A stretch of 64,000 nucleotides of DNA, taken from NCBI RefSeq assembly GCF_000745175.1, contig NZ_JQNI01000002.1, forward strand, positions 1,536,001 through 1,600,000. Direction: 5' to 3'. How positions within the stretch are numbered: the stretch's first letter is position 1; each line of letters begins with the position of its first letter. This DNA is from Deinococcus sp. YIM 77859. Its GTDB lineage: Bacteria > Deinococcota > Deinococci > Deinococcales > Deinococcaceae. The notes beneath the pieces were generated by a model. It saw nothing but the letters and a program-made list of their open reading frames with translations, had not been told where the DNA came from and did not search any database. This document shows positions 24,319-42,981 of the stretch, in pieces. The position numbers and the translations under genes were made by a program.

Positions 24319-25836
24319 ATGACCACAACACGGACGGAAACGGCCTGGGCAGAGGTACAGCAACGCTGGCAGGAACTCGCCGACCTGGGCGGGATCGGCT
24401 CTCTGCTGGGATGGGACCAGAGCACCTACCTCCCGGCGGGCGCAGCGGCAGGAAGGGCACGGCAGCGGGCCCTGCTTTCCCGGCTGCGGCACGAGCGGGC
24501 GACCGATTCCACCTACGGGCGGCTGCTGGAGGAGCTCTCGGACCGGGACGACCTGACGCCCGTGCAGGCGCGCATGGTAGCGGTTGCCCGCAAGGACTTT
24601 GAGGAAGCCACCCGCTTTCCCAGCGAATTTGTCGCCGAGTTCAGCCGGCACACCGGTGAGAGCTACGCCGCATGGGCAGAAGCGCGCCCTGCCAACGACT
24701 TCGCGCGGATGGTGCCGTACCTCGAAAAGACCCTTGACCTCAGCCTGCAGGCCGCCAGCTACTTTCCGGAATTCAGTGATCCCCTCGATTACTTCATCGA
24801 CCAGTCGGACGAGGGCATGACGGCGGCGCAGGTCGGGGAGGTGTTCGCCCAGCTCCGCGCGGCGCTGGTGCCGATGGTCGAGGCCGTGACCGGGGCCACA
24901 CCGCCCCGCACAGACTTTCTGCACCGCCATTACCCGGGACAGGAGCAACTGAAGTTCGGCGAGTCGGTGATTCGCGACTATGGCTACGACTTCACGCGCG
25001 GGCGACAGGACCTCACCCATCACCCCTTTATGATCCGGCTGGGCGCGCAGGATGTCCGCATCACCACTCGGGTGAAGGAAGACGACCTCTCGGAAGCCCT
25101 GTACTCCACCCTGCACGAATCCGGCCACGCGATGTACGAGCAGGGCATCTCAGAGGAGCTGCTGGCCACACCGCTGGGAGGCGGCGTGAGCGCAGGCGTT
25201 CATGAAAGCCAGTCCAGGCTATGGGAAAACTTGGTTGGCCGAAGCCGTGCCTTTTGGGCGGCGTACTTCGGGCCCCTGCGCGACGCCTTCCCGGAGCAGC
25301 TCGCGGACGTGACCGAGGAGGAGATGCACCGCGCCGTGAACACGGTGGCCCGCTCCCTGATCCGCACGGATGCCGACGAACTCACCTATAACCTGCACGT
25401 CATCACCCGCTTCGAGCTGGAACGTGACCTGCTCGCCGGCCGTCTGGCCGTGCGTGACCTGGCTGACGCCTGGCACGCCGCCTACGAGCAGAACCTGGGC
25501 CTGCGTGCACCCAGCGACGTAGACGGCGTCTTGCAGGACGTGCACTGGTACTTTGGGAGCATCGGCGGGGCTTTTCAGGGCTATACCCTCGGCAACGTGC
25601 TGAGCGCGCAGTTCTACGCGGCCGCCGAGCGGGCGAATCCGGGGCTGGCAGAAGACATTGCCCGCGCCGATTTCCACCGCCTGCACGGCTGGCTGCGCGA
25701 GAACGTCTACGCCCACGGCCGCCGCTACACTCCCAACGAACTGGTCGAGCGCGCAACCGGGCAGGCCCTCACGGTGGAACCCTACCTGAAGTATCTGCGC
25801 GGGAAGTACGGAGAACTGTACGGGGTGACGCTGTGA
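24319..25836 (+). CDS. M32-family zinc carboxypeptidase
   Basis: Cytoplasmic metallocarboxypeptidase of 505 aa, related to the Thermus Taq enzyme, releasing C-terminal residues from peptides. The zinc motif HESGHAMYEQG lies at about 261 (HExxH), followed by GVHESQSRLWEN with the third ligand Glu. Family motif LGWDQSTYLPAGA is near the N-terminus and IRTDADELTYNLHV at about 350. Length is normal. Predicted leaderless. A hairpin terminator follows. Confidence 0.93.
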   Translation: MTTTRTETAWAEVQQRWQELADLGGIGSLLGWDQSTYLPAGAAAGRARQRALLSRLRHERATDSTYGRLLEELSDRDDLTPVQARMVAVARKDFEEATRFPSEFVAEFSRHTGESYAAWAEARPANDFARMVPYLEKTLDLSLQAASYFPEFSDPLDYFIDQSDEGMTAAQVGEVFAQLRAALVPMVEAVTGATPPRTDFLHRHYPGQEQLKFGESVIRDYGYDFTRGRQDLTHHPFMIRLGAQDVRITTRVKEDDLSEALYSTLHESGHAMYEQGISEELLATPLGGGVSAGVHESQSRLWENLVGRSRAFWAAYFGPLRDAFPEQLADVTEEEMHRAVNTVARSLIRTDADELTYNLHVITRFELERDLLAGRLAVRDLADAWHAAYEQNLGLRAPSDVDGVLQDVHWYFGSIGGAFQGYTLGNVLSAQFYAAAERANPGLAEDIARADFHRLHGWLRENVYAHGRRYTPNELVERATGQALTVEPYLKYLRGKYGELYGVTL

Positions 25837-25844
25837 ACTGCCCC

Positions 25845-25866
25845 AGCCCCTAAGGCCGGGGCTTCT
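25845..25866 (+). terminator. Terminator-like hairpin after the M32 gene
   Basis: AGCCCC at 25845-25850 pairs with GGGGCT at 25858-25863, followed by TCTCG. The T tract is weak. The rest of the interval to 26006 has no gene. Confidence 0.45.
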
Positions 25867-26005
25867 CGTGGCACGCCTCTTCCACCACGAAAGCCGGTCG
25901 CCCGCTTGGTGTGTCTGCACATGCGACACTGCTGCAAGGTGTCTGCGGCAAATCCTCTCCGGCCAGCTTTTGCCGCCTGGCGAGAGAGGAAAGATGACGC
26001 TCGCG

Positions 26006-27055
26006 TCACCCCCGGCGCACATGCGCCAGCATCAGCTCTGCCGTCGCCCGCAGGGCATCAAGGTGGGTGCGCTCGTAGGCGTGGCTGGCGTCCACACCGG
26101 GGCCGATCAGCGCGACGGGATAGTCGCCACCCGCTCGCCAGGCCGCCGTGCCATCACTGGCGTAGTAGGGATAGAGGTCAATCTTAAGGTCCAGGCCCGC
26201 GCGACGGGCGGCTTCCCGCAGACGTTGACCCAGCGCGTGGTCGTACGGCCCACCGCTGTCCGTCACACAAAGGGTGACGTGATGCTCGCTGCTCGTCTGG
26301 CCCTCGCCCACCGCGGCCATGTCCACGGCGATGAGTTCGTCGGTGTGGGGCGGAATTCCGGTTGCTGCTCCGTGCCCGACCTCCTCATAGGTGGTGACGT
26401 GAAAGGCGACCGTGTGGACGGGCGGCCCTTCCAACAAGGCCCGCGTCACGCCTATAAAGAGGGCGACAGCGGCCTTGTTATCGAGGTGGCGGCTCTTAAG
26501 GTACCCCGCTTCCGTCAGAACGGCGCGGGGATCGAGGCTCACGAAGTCCCCGACCTCGATGCCCAGAGCCCGCGTCTCGCCAGCACTCGCCGTGGGGGCA
26601 TCCAGGCGAACTTCCATCACGCTCTGCTCGCGCCGCAGCTCACGCAGGGCCGGTCCGTGGACGTGGGTGCTTTGGCGCGTATTCACAACGGTCCCGGTGA
26701 CGGGGTTGCCCCGCCGCGTATGGACCTGTACGTACTCACCCTCGATGGTGGCCCAGTCGTAGCTACCCAGCATGGCGAGGCGCAGGCGCCCATTCTCTTT
26801 GATCTCCTTGACCATCGCGCCCAGCGTGTCCACGTGGCCGCTGAAGGTGGTGTGCGGCGCCTCGGGTTGCCCCACGACCTCCCAGGTCAGCGCGCCCTTC
26901 TTGCTGCGAGTAAAGGGCACGCCGAGCGCCCTGAGTTCCTCCTCCAGCAGGCGCACGGCAGCCCCCGTAAACCCGGTCGGACTGGGCGTGTTGAGCAGGC
27001 GCAGCAGCAGGTCGGTCGTGTACGCCAGGTCGACGGGGGTGGGCGGAACAGTCAT
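26006..27055 (-). CDS. M42-family aminopeptidase
   Basis: Co-catalytic zinc/cobalt aminopeptidase of 349 aa. Metal and catalytic residues are visible: FSGHVDTLG, SRHLDNKAAVALFIG, TTYEEVGHGA, AVDMAAVGEG and the C-terminal SHAYERTH. ATG at 27055 has TATCAT with a 6-nt spacer. Genes of this family form large cytoplasmic shells that trim peptides. Divergent from the thioesterase gene, with both leaderless promoters inside 57 bases. Confidence 0.92.
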   Translation of the reverse strand: MTVPPTPVDLAYTTDLLLRLLNTPSPTGFTGAAVRLLEEELRALGVPFTRSKKGALTWEVVGQPEAPHTTFSGHVDTLGAMVKEIKENGRLRLAMLGSYDWATIEGEYVQVHTRRGNPVTGTVVNTRQSTHVHGPALRELRREQSVMEVRLDAPTASAGETRALGIEVGDFVSLDPRAVLTEAGYLKSRHLDNKAAVALFIGVTRALLEGPPVHTVAFHVTTYEEVGHGAATGIPPHTDELIAVDMAAVGEGQTSSEHHVTLCVTDSGGPYDHALGQRLREAARRAGLDLKIDLYPYYASDGTAAWRAGGDYPVALIGPGVDASHAYERTHLDALRATAELMLAHVRRG

Positions 27056-27061
27056 GGGGGG

Positions 27062-27067
27062 ATGATA
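27062..27067 (-). promoter_or_regulatory. Leaderless-type -10 hexamer (TATCAT) for the M42 gene
   Basis: TATCAT, six C residues, ATG at 27055. Part of a back-to-back leaderless promoter pair with 27101-27106. Confidence 0.65.
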
Positions 27068-27100
27068 CCCACGCGCCCAAACCCGGCCCCGCTGGGGCGA

Positions 27101-27106
27101 TACCCT
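27101..27106 (+). promoter_or_regulatory. Leaderless-type -10 hexamer (TACCCT) for the thioesterase
   Basis: TACCCT, 6-nt spacer, ATG at 27113. Confidence 0.65.
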
Positions 27107-27112
27107 GCCACC

Positions 27113-27490
27113 ATGAGCTATGCCGAAACGCTGGGCATGCAGGTGCTGGAAGCCACCCCCGAGCGCACCCGCGTGACCCTGACCGTCACCGCGGGCGGCC
27201 TCAACATGCACGGCACGGCCCATGGCGGCCTGCTGTTTAGCCTCGCGGACGAGGCCTTTGCCCTGATCAGCAACCTGGAAGCGCAGGCGGTCGCGATCGA
27301 AACCCACCTGAGTTTCTTTCGCGCGGCCCACGTCGGGGACGAACTGGTTGCGGTCGCCACCCCAGAGCGAGTGGGCCGCACCCTGGCGACCTACCGGGTG
27401 GAGGTGCGGCGCGGCGAGAAGGGGGAGCTCCTGGCCCTCTTCCTGGGGACGGTGTCGCGGCGTGCCAGGTTAACTTCCGTCTCCCCCTGA
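27113..27490 (+). CDS. PaaI-family hotdog thioesterase
   Basis: Small acyl-CoA thioesterase of 125 aa. The hotdog helix carries the family motif NMHGTAHGGLLFSLADEAFALISN, with catalytic Asp/Glu after HGG. The start at 27113 is fixed by the leaderless promoter; a longer in-frame ORF reaching back to 25868 is an antisense shadow. Probable role is hydrolysis of phenylacetyl- or other acyl-CoA; no paa pathway genes are nearby, so substrate is open. Confidence 0.85.
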   Translation: MSYAETLGMQVLEATPERTRVTLTVTAGGLNMHGTAHGGLLFSLADEAFALISNLEAQAVAIETHLSFFRAAHVGDELVAVATPERVGRTLATYRVEVRRGEKGELLALFLGTVSRRARLTSVSP

Positions 27491-27504
27491 GCCTCCTCTT
27501 TGTG

Positions 27505-27521
27505 TTATGTTATTTACGTAA
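27505..27521 (+). promoter_or_regulatory. Radiation/desiccation response motif (RDRM) upstream of ddrB
   Basis: TTATGTTATTTACGTAA matches the 17-bp RDRM palindrome bound by the repressor DdrO, which is cleaved by IrrE/PprI after DNA damage. It ends 9 bases before the ATG and touches the ribosome site. Confidence 0.9.
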
Positions 27522-27530
27522 GGAGGCAGG

Positions 27531-28070
<540 letters not shown>

Positions 28071-28076
28071 GGGGCT

Positions 28077-28502
28077 TTACCCTCGCCGCGCCTCAAGCAC
28101 GCCCCGCACGTCGGCAGGCTGCCAGCCCTCGGGCTTGAGCAGCTTGCCGTCGGCGCGTTTGGGGCCGCTCGTCTTGCTCAGATTGGCGCGGTGGATCTCG
28201 GCAAATACAGCGTCGGCGTCGATCCCGAGCGCGTCCAAAGCACCATAGGTCACGTACAGGAGGTCGGCGAGCTCATGGGCGAGGGGCGCGAGGTCGGCGG
28301 GAGAGACCGCTTCGGCTCGGTGTAGGCGAGCTTCCAGGGTGGCGAGCTCGTCCTCGACTTCCGCCATCTCCTCACGCAGCAGGGTGCGGCGCAGCGTCAG
28401 CAGGGCGAGGTCCGGCACCGTCGGGCGCTCGGGTGAGGGCAGGCCCGCCGCGCGGTGAAACGCACGCAAGCGAGCAGCGTTGGTGATGAAAGGCGCAGCC
28501 AT
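28077..28502 (-). CDS. MazG-like nucleotide pyrophosphohydrolase
   Basis: 141 aa, all-alpha NTP-pyrophosphatase. Metal-binding motif EExxE...ExxD is visible as REEMAEVEDELATLE and AHELADLLYVTYGALDALG. It would remove pyrophosphate from (d)NTPs, possibly damaged ones. ATG at 28502 has TAGGAT with a 6-nt spacer. It is convergent with ddrB, only 6 bases between stop codons. Confidence 0.85.
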   Translation of the reverse strand: MAAPFITNAARLRAFHRAAGLPSPERPTVPDLALLTLRRTLLREEMAEVEDELATLEARLHRAEAVSPADLAPLAHELADLLYVTYGALDALGIDADAVFAEIHRANLSKTSGPKRADGKLLKPEGWQPADVRGVLEARRG

Positions 28503-28508
28503 CCCCCG

Positions 28509-28514
28509 ATCCTA
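28509..28514 (-). promoter_or_regulatory. Leaderless-type -10 hexamer (TAGGAT) for the MazG-like gene
   Basis: TAGGAT, 6-nt spacer, ATG at 28502. Confidence 0.6.
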
Positions 28515-28525
28515 GACCAAAGCGA

Positions 28526-28554
28526 AGAGGAAGCCCCAGAACCGGGCTTCCTCT
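28526..28554 (-). terminator. 11-bp hairpin next to a tRNA-like sequence
   Basis: AGAGGAAGCCC (28526-28536) pairs perfectly with GGGCTTCCTCT (28544-28554), 7-base loop. On the minus strand it directly follows the tRNA-like 3' end at 28557 and is followed by TTCGCTTT, so it could terminate that transcript. Confidence 0.5.
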
Positions 28555-28556
28555 CT

Positions 28557-28633
28557 TGGGGGTGCGGGTGACGGGCCTCGAACCCACCTGCGGCCACTGC
28601 GTTCCTACGGTCTCTACCGCTGCAGTCCGGCCC
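28557..28633 (-). other. tRNA-like sequence, degenerate or unidentified (77 bases)
   Basis: On the minus strand a T-arm-like GTGGGTTCGAGGCCC and a D-arm-like CAGCGGTAGAG are spaced as in a tRNA, and the segment ends in CCA. However the acceptor strands do not pair and no normal anticodon loop (CTNNNAN) is present. A strong hairpin follows. It may be a tRNA relic or an RNA of another class. The rest of the 28503-28890 interval holds no gene that can be supported. Confidence 0.3.
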
Positions 28634-28890
28634 GCTCGCGCGCCCGTTTATGGGAGGTGGGCGTCTCCCTCCAGCTCGGGCTGCCCCGAAAGCCGAGACA
28701 AAGTATGCTCGCCCCGCCACCGGCCTGGATGTGCCATCTGGCAGAGCAGCCTTAAGAAAACTGGCCGGGTTTCGCAGAGGCGGGTGAGGGAACCTTCATG
28801 AGTATTCAGCCGCTTGGCACGCTGGGCCGCCGCCGGGCTCAATCCCAAGACATATTCTTGCAGCCTCAAGGCATAGGAACGTTCTGGCCC

Positions 28891-28896
28891 TACCCT
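28891..28896 (+). promoter_or_regulatory. Leaderless-type -10 hexamer (TACCCT) for rocF
   Basis: TACCCT, 7-nt spacer, GTG at 28904. Confidence 0.65.
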
Positions 28897-28903
28897 GGTC
28901 CTC

Positions 28904-29803
<900 letters not shown>

Positions 29804-29887
29804 GGCCAGCCAGGAGGCGCCGGGAAACCGGAATTGCAACCGCCGCAGCATTCTCACCCCACCAAGTTCCCATCTGTCCAGAGCAGA

Positions 29888-31237
29888 ATGGAAACACCCA
29901 TGAACGCCCAACCGCGCCCGTCCGCTCGGCGTGTCTCCGCCCTCCTCGCCACCACGCTGCTGCTCACGTCCGGGCTGGGCCCGGCGACCCTCGCTCAGCC
30001 TTCCGCTGCCGTTTCCCCCGCCCAGGCGACCTTTGACGAGGTCAACCGCCTGCTCCACGAGGACTACGGCGGGCTTTCCACCGTGGACCGCCAGGCCCTC
30101 ACCCGTGAGTACCAGGCGCGGCTGAACGCGGTGTGCGCCGCCATGCTCAGCACCTGCCCGGCTGAAAAGGCGTACCCGGTGCTGGAGGCCGAACTCACGG
30201 CGCTGGGAGACGAGCATACCTTTTTCATGACCCCCGAGGACTACCGCGATTTCATGGCGAGCGCGACGGGCGGCAACCGTCAGCAGTTTGGGGTCAAGCT
30301 CGCACGTCTCGACGGAGAAAACCGGGTCGTGCTCGAAGTCCTGCCGCAAAGCGCCGCCGAGGAAGCGGGCCTGCGCCGGGGAGACGTGCTGCTTACCCTG
30401 AACGGCCAACCCTACACGTACGCCGCCCTGCGGGAGGCGCGGCAAGCCGGGCGCAGCATTACGCTGGAGGTGGACCGCGCCGGGCAGCGCCTGACGGTAC
30501 GCCTCACGGCGCGCGACAGCAGCACCCGTGACCTGCCGCGCCTGAGCTTTACCGGCGCACAAAACAACATCGCGGTGCTGCGCATTCCCACGTTCCTGTC
30601 GGGGGGCGGGGTGGCGCAGCGCGTGCATGACCTGGTGGGCGAGGCGCAGGCGCGGGGCGCGCAGGGCATGGTGGTGGACCTGCGCGGCAACCCGGGGGGC
30701 AGCCTGCTGGAATGTGACGGGGCAGTGAGCGCCTTCGTTCCGACCTTTACCCGGGTCGCCCGCAGTGCGGACGGCAACCTGCCCACGCTGATTCAGCGCG
30801 GGACTCGCTTTGAGAACGGGCGCAGCAGCGGCGGCGTTCGTCACCCGCAGCTGTGGACCGGGCCGCTGGCGGTGCTGGTCGACCGCAGCAGCGCCTCGTG
30901 CAGCGAGTTTTTCGCCTACGAGGTGCAGTACGCCGAGCGCGGCCCGGTGGTCGGAGAGGTCACGGCGGGCGTGGGAAACACCGCCACCTACGTCTTTCCC
31001 ATCAAGACTCCGCCGGGACAGGCGGGCGAGGCACCTCCCGCGGTTCAACTCACCATCATCAGCTACGTCAAACCCGACGGCCAGCCCTACCCCACCCAGA
31101 TCACGCCCGACCAAGTGCGCGAGCAGACCGAGGAGGACGTGCGGCAGCTCACCCGCGGCCACGACACCCTGTTGGACCTCGGGGTACAGGCCCTTGCCAC
31201 CGCACCGACCCTCGCGCAGGACCGGCCGAACCCCTGA
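29888..31237 (+). CDS. S41-family (C-terminal processing-like) exported peptidase homologue
   Basis: About 449 aa with a signal peptide (RRVSALLATTLLLTSGLGPATLAQ). Start is ATG 29888 or ATG 29900; neither has a strong ribosome site. A PDZ domain at about 130-200 (LEVLPQSAAEEAGLRRGDVLLTLNG) precedes the S41 fold with MVVDLRGNPGG and the serine box DRSSASCSEFFAYE. The lysine that usually follows about 25 residues later (GKxTxGKG) is not present: the sequence reads GEVTAGVGNTATY. So it may use another base or be inactive. Confidence 0.8.
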   Translation: METPMNAQPRPSARRVSALLATTLLLTSGLGPATLAQPSAAVSPAQATFDEVNRLLHEDYGGLSTVDRQALTREYQARLNAVCAAMLSTCPAEKAYPVLEAELTALGDEHTFFMTPEDYRDFMASATGGNRQQFGVKLARLDGENRVVLEVLPQSAAEEAGLRRGDVLLTLNGQPYTYAALREARQAGRSITLEVDRAGQRLTVRLTARDSSTRDLPRLSFTGAQNNIAVLRIPTFLSGGGVAQRVHDLVGEAQARGAQGMVVDLRGNPGGSLLECDGAVSAFVPTFTRVARSADGNLPTLIQRGTRFENGRSSGGVRHPQLWTGPLAVLVDRSSASCSEFFAYEVQYAERGPVVGEVTAGVGNTATYVFPIKTPPGQAGEAPPAVQLTIISYVKPDGQPYPTQITPDQVREQTEEDVRQLTRGHDTLLDLGVQALATAPTLAQDRPNP

Positions 31238-31244
31238 GGCCAGC

Positions 31245-33701
<2,457 letters not shown>

Positions 33702-33813
33702 AGGAACCTCGGAAGGGGGCGGGTGTCAAACGCCACTCTGGAATTCGTCCTTTTTCCTTCTCCCGCCGGTCGGGCTTCACGGGGGCGGCCGCTCTGTTCA
33801 ACCGAAATCCGTA

Positions 33814-34957
<1,144 letters not shown>

Positions 34958-34963
34958 GGCTCC

Positions 34964-34969
34964 AGGGTA
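34964..34969 (-). promoter_or_regulatory. Leaderless-type -10 hexamer (TACCCT) of the pheS leader transcript
   Basis: TACCCT, 6-nt spacer, ATG of the leader peptide at 34957. Confidence 0.65.
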
Positions 34970-35086
34970 GCGGCCAGGAGCAGGGGGGTCAAGCCGGGGG
35001 CGATCACACAGCCTGCGGCTGAAGGCCGAGTTTTCCTCCGTCCCCACTGCTGAGACAGCCCCCCCGCATCCCTCCCGAGCCGGTGT

Positions 35087-35092
35087 TACCGT
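35087..35092 (+). promoter_or_regulatory. Leaderless-type -10 hexamer (TACCGT) for glyA
   Basis: TACCGT, 6-nt spacer, ATG at 35099. Confidence 0.6.
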
Positions 35093-35098
35093 ACCCTC

Positions 35099-36325
35099 AT
35101 GACCACCGCTGACCAACCCGCTGCCGTCCGTGATACGGCTGTCTTTGACCTGATCGCGCAGGAGGCCGAGCGCCAGCGCGTGGGGCTGGAGCTCATCGCC
35201 TCCGAGAACTTCTGTAGCGCCGCCGTGCGCGAGGCGCAGGGAAGCGTCCTGACGAACAAGTACGCCGAAGGCTACCCCGGCAAGCGCTGGTACGGGGGCT
35301 GCGAGGTCGTGGACCAGATCGAGCAGCTCGCCATCGACCGGGTCAAACAGCTTTTCGGGGCCGCGTGGGCCAACGTGCAGCCGCACTCCGGCTCCAGTGC
35401 GAACCTCGCCGTGTATAACGCCCTGATCGAACCGGGCGATACGGTGCTGGGGATGGACCTCTCACACGGCGGGCACCTCACGCACGGCAACCCGGTGAAC
35501 TTCTCGGGCCTGCGCTACACCATCGTCGGGTACAAGGTGAACCCCGAGACGGAACGCATCGACATGGAGGAGGTGCGCCGCCTCGCCCACGAGCACAGGC
35601 CGAAGATGATCATCGCCGGAGCCAGCGCCTACAGCCGCGTCATCGACTTTGCAGCGTTCCGGCAGGTGGCGGACGAGGTCGGGGCGCTTCTGTTTGCGGA
35701 CATCGCACACATCGCGGGGCTGATCGCGGCGGGACTACACCCCAATGCGCTGCCGCATGCGCATGTGGTCGCCTCCACCACCCACAAAACCCTCAGGGGT
35801 CCGCGCGGCGGCGTCATCCTCAGCAACGATCTCGAGATCGGGGCAAAAATCGACCGGGCCGTCTTCCCCGGCTACCAGGGTGGGCCGCTTGAACACGTGA
35901 TCGCCGCCAAGGCCGTCGCCTTTGGGGAAGCCCTTCAGCCTGAATTTAGGGCGTACGCGACCCAGATCATCCGGAACGCGCAGGCGCTCGCCCAGGCCTT
36001 TCAGGCGAGGGGGTACCGCGTCGTCTCGGGCGGCACCGACAACCACCTCTTCGTACTGGACCTGCGCCCACAGGGGCTCAACGGCACCAAGGCCACCCGG
36101 CGGCTCGACGCCAACCACATCACGATCAGCAAATCCACCCTGCCCTACGACACCGAAAAAATCCTGCACGGCGGGGGCATCCGGATCGGCACGCCCGCCG
36201 TCACCACCCGCGGCATGAAAGAAGAGGACATGTCCACCATCGCGGACCTGATCGACCGCGCGCTGAGGGGCGAGGACGTGAAGGCCGAAGTCCACACGTT
36301 CGCGGGGCGCTTCCCGCTGCCCTGA
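35099..36325 (+). CDS. glyA: Serine hydroxymethyltransferase
   Basis: PLP enzyme converting serine and tetrahydrofolate to glycine and methylene-tetrahydrofolate. 408 aa with all family motifs: [36 protein letters not shown] lysine in [15 protein letters not shown] and the C-terminal TRGMKEEDM. Single gene, divergent from the pheS leader and predicted leaderless. A 13-bp terminator follows the stop codon. Confidence 0.98.
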   Translation: MTTADQPAAVRDTAVFDLIAQEAERQRVGLELIASENFCSAAVREAQGSVLTNKYAEGYPGKRWYGGCEVVDQIEQLAIDRVKQLFGAAWANVQPHSGSSANLAVYNALIEPGDTVLGMDLSHGGHLTHGNPVNFSGLRYTIVGYKVNPETERIDMEEVRRLAHEHRPKMIIAGASAYSRVIDFAAFRQVADEVGALLFADIAHIAGLIAAGLHPNALPHAHVVASTTHKTLRGPRGGVILSNDLEIGAKIDRAVFPGYQGGPLEHVIAAKAVAFGEALQPEFRAYATQIIRNAQALAQAFQARGYRVVSGGTDNHLFVLDLRPQGLNGTKATRRLDANHITISKSTLPYDTEKILHGGGIRIGTPAVTTRGMKEEDMSTIADLIDRALRGEDVKAEVHTFAGRFPLP

Positions 36326-36329
36326 CGCC

Positions 36330-36363
36330 GAGGCGGAGGGGGCACGCCTCCCCCCTCCGCCTC
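36330..36363. terminator. Bidirectional terminator between glyA and gltD
   Basis: GAGGCGGAGGGGG (36330-36342) pairs perfectly with CCCCCTCCGCCTC (36351-36363). The stem reaches the gltD stop codon, so it likely serves both convergent genes. There is no long T tract. Confidence 0.6.
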
Positions 36364-37828
36364 AGCGCGGTAACGTTGTCTCTCCCATCAGAAACTCGTC
36401 CATCGCCCGCGCGGCCTGCCGACCCTCGCGGATGGCCCACACAACCAGGCTTTGGCCGCGGCGCATATCCCCGGCAGCAAACACGCCGGGCACATTGGTG
36501 GCGTAGCCCCCCCGCGCGTCCGTGCTCGCCTGCGCGTTGCCCCGCGCGTCCTTGTGAACCCCAAAGGCGTCCATGACGGTGCTGACCGGGCTCACAAACC
36601 CCATCGCCAGAAGCACAAGGTCGGCGGGGTACACCTGTTCGGTGCCCGCGACTTCCTGTAGTCTCCCGTCCACAAGCTCGACCCGGACAGTTTTCACGCC
36701 GGTCACGCGACCGTGTTCGCCCAGAAACTCCTTGGTGGCAATGGCGAATTCGCGTGCGCAGCCCTCCTCGTGGCTTGTGCTCGTGCGAAACTTGAGGGGC
36801 CAGTAGGGCCACACCAGGGGCTTGTTCTCCTGCTCGGGGGGCGCGGGCATCACCTCAAACTGGGTGACGCTCTTGGCACCGTGACGATTGCTGGTGCCCA
36901 CGCAGTCACTCCCGGTGTCGCCGCCCCCAATCACGATGACGTGCTTGCCGTCCGCCCGAATCTGCTTTTTGAGGCGGTCTCCCGCGTTGACCCGGTTTTG
37001 CTGCGGCAAAAACTCCATCGCAAAGTGAATACCGTCCAGCTCGCGCCCGGGCACCGGCAGGTCGCGGGGCTGCTCAGCGCCGCCCGCCAAAAGGACCGCG
37101 TCGAACTCCGCGCGCAGCTCCTCAGGCGTGACCGTCTGCCGGCTGAGGTTATTCACCCGGGTGCCCTCGGGCAACTGTCCTACCAGGGTGCGGGTGCGGA
37201 AGGTGACGCCCTCGGCCTCCATCTGGGCCACGCGGCGGTCGATGTGGTGCTTTTCGAGCTTGAAGTCAGGGATGCCGTAGCGCAGCAGGCCACCGACCCG
37301 GTCGTTTTTCTCAAAGACCGTCACGTCATGCCCGGCGCGGGCAAGCTGCTGCGCCGCCGCCAAACCGGCGGGGCCGGAGCCCACCACCGCCACCTTTTTT
37401 CCGGTCTTGACCCTGGGAGGCTGCGGCGTGATCCAGCCCTCCTGCCAGCCGCGCTCGGCGATGGCAAGTTCAATGGATTTGATGCCCACTGGGTCACTGT
37501 TGATCCCCAGGGTGCAGGCAGCTTCGCACGGCGCCGGGCAGATGCGGCCCGTAAACTCCGGGAAATTGTTGGTGGAATGCAGGTTCTCGACGGCGGCGCG
37601 CCAGTCGTCCTGGTACACGAAGTTGTTGAAGTCGGGGATGATGTTGCCCACCGGACAGCCGTTGTTGCAAAAGGGAATGCCGCAGTCCATACAGCGTGTC
37701 GCCTGCCGGCGCGCCAGGTCCGGCGCCAGGGGCAGCAGGAACTCGTGGTAGTGCTTCAGGCGCGCCTCCACGGGCGCGTAGGTCTCTTTGACGCGCGGCT
37801 GCTCGAGGAAACCGGTGACTTTGCTCAT
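36362..37828 (-). CDS. gltD: Glutamate synthase (NADPH) small subunit
   Basis: Transfers electrons from NADPH through FAD and two [4Fe-4S] clusters to the large subunit. 488 aa, normal length. N-terminal Cys motifs [22 protein letters not shown] and [25 protein letters not shown] supply the clusters; FAD site [19 protein letters not shown] at about 148; NADPH site [15 protein letters not shown] at about 290. It follows gltB after 104 bases on the same strand, a standard gltBD operon. Confidence 0.97.
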   Translation of the reverse strand: MSKVTGFLEQPRVKETYAPVEARLKHYHEFLLPLAPDLARRQATRCMDCGIPFCNNGCPVGNIIPDFNNFVYQDDWRAAVENLHSTNNFPEFTGRICPAPCEAACTLGINSDPVGIKSIELAIAERGWQEGWITPQPPRVKTGKKVAVVGSGPAGLAAAQQLARAGHDVTVFEKNDRVGGLLRYGIPDFKLEKHHIDRRVAQMEAEGVTFRTRTLVGQLPEGTRVNNLSRQTVTPEELRAEFDAVLLAGGAEQPRDLPVPGRELDGIHFAMEFLPQQNRVNAGDRLKKQIRADGKHVIVIGGGDTGSDCVGTSNRHGAKSVTQFEVMPAPPEQENKPLVWPYWPLKFRTSTSHEEGCAREFAIATKEFLGEHGRVTGVKTVRVELVDGRLQEVAGTEQVYPADLVLLAMGFVSPVSTVMDAFGVHKDARGNAQASTDARGGYATNVPGVFAAGDMRRGQSLVVWAIREGRQAARAMDEFLMGETTLPR

Positions 37829-37932
37829 GGGGACTCCAGAGGGAGGCGTGAGAAGGTGGAGGAGGCTCGGGTGCGGGGACCTCGGCTGAAGCCTTGTGCT
37901 GCGGCCCCCGCGCTCTTTGTGCCCAGCCGACC

Positions 37933-42717
<4,785 letters not shown>

Positions 42718-42766
42718 GTTGACGCTCCCCTGGGGCGAAATCCGGCTTGCCCCGTGTGCAAGCCGC

Positions 42767-42791
42767 TGCATTAAAGGTACATTTAAATGCA
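42767..42791. promoter_or_regulatory. AT-rich dyad upstream of gltBD
   Basis: TGCATT at 42767-42772 and AATGCA at 42786-42791, with TTAAA/TTTAA inside, form an interrupted palindrome about 50 bases before gltB. In this GC-rich DNA it looks like an operator or promoter for the operon. The regulator is not known. Confidence 0.45.
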
Positions 42792-42981
42792 AGGGGCGCG
42801 CGGCGGTTGTTTAAACGCCTGTTGTCCCCCAGCGCCAAGCAGCGTGACGCGGGGGCAAAAGGGGACGAGCAGCGCTTTGCATAAGCATGCAGAAGACCGG
42901 CCCCAGCCAGAACAGGTGGGCCTGTTCAGCATGCCGGGAAAGGGGCCTGCGCTCGGGGGCCCTGTCTGGACGGGAAAGGCC

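Noticed and set aside
26006..27331. 441-aa start for the M42 aminopeptidase
   Set aside because: The N-terminal 92 residues are antisense to the thioesterase gene; ATG 27055 has the leaderless promoter.
42910..42927. GAACAGG/CCTGTTC hairpin as a terminator or LexA-like box
   Set aside because: No T tract and the half-sites do not match a known SOS box; role cannot be assigned.
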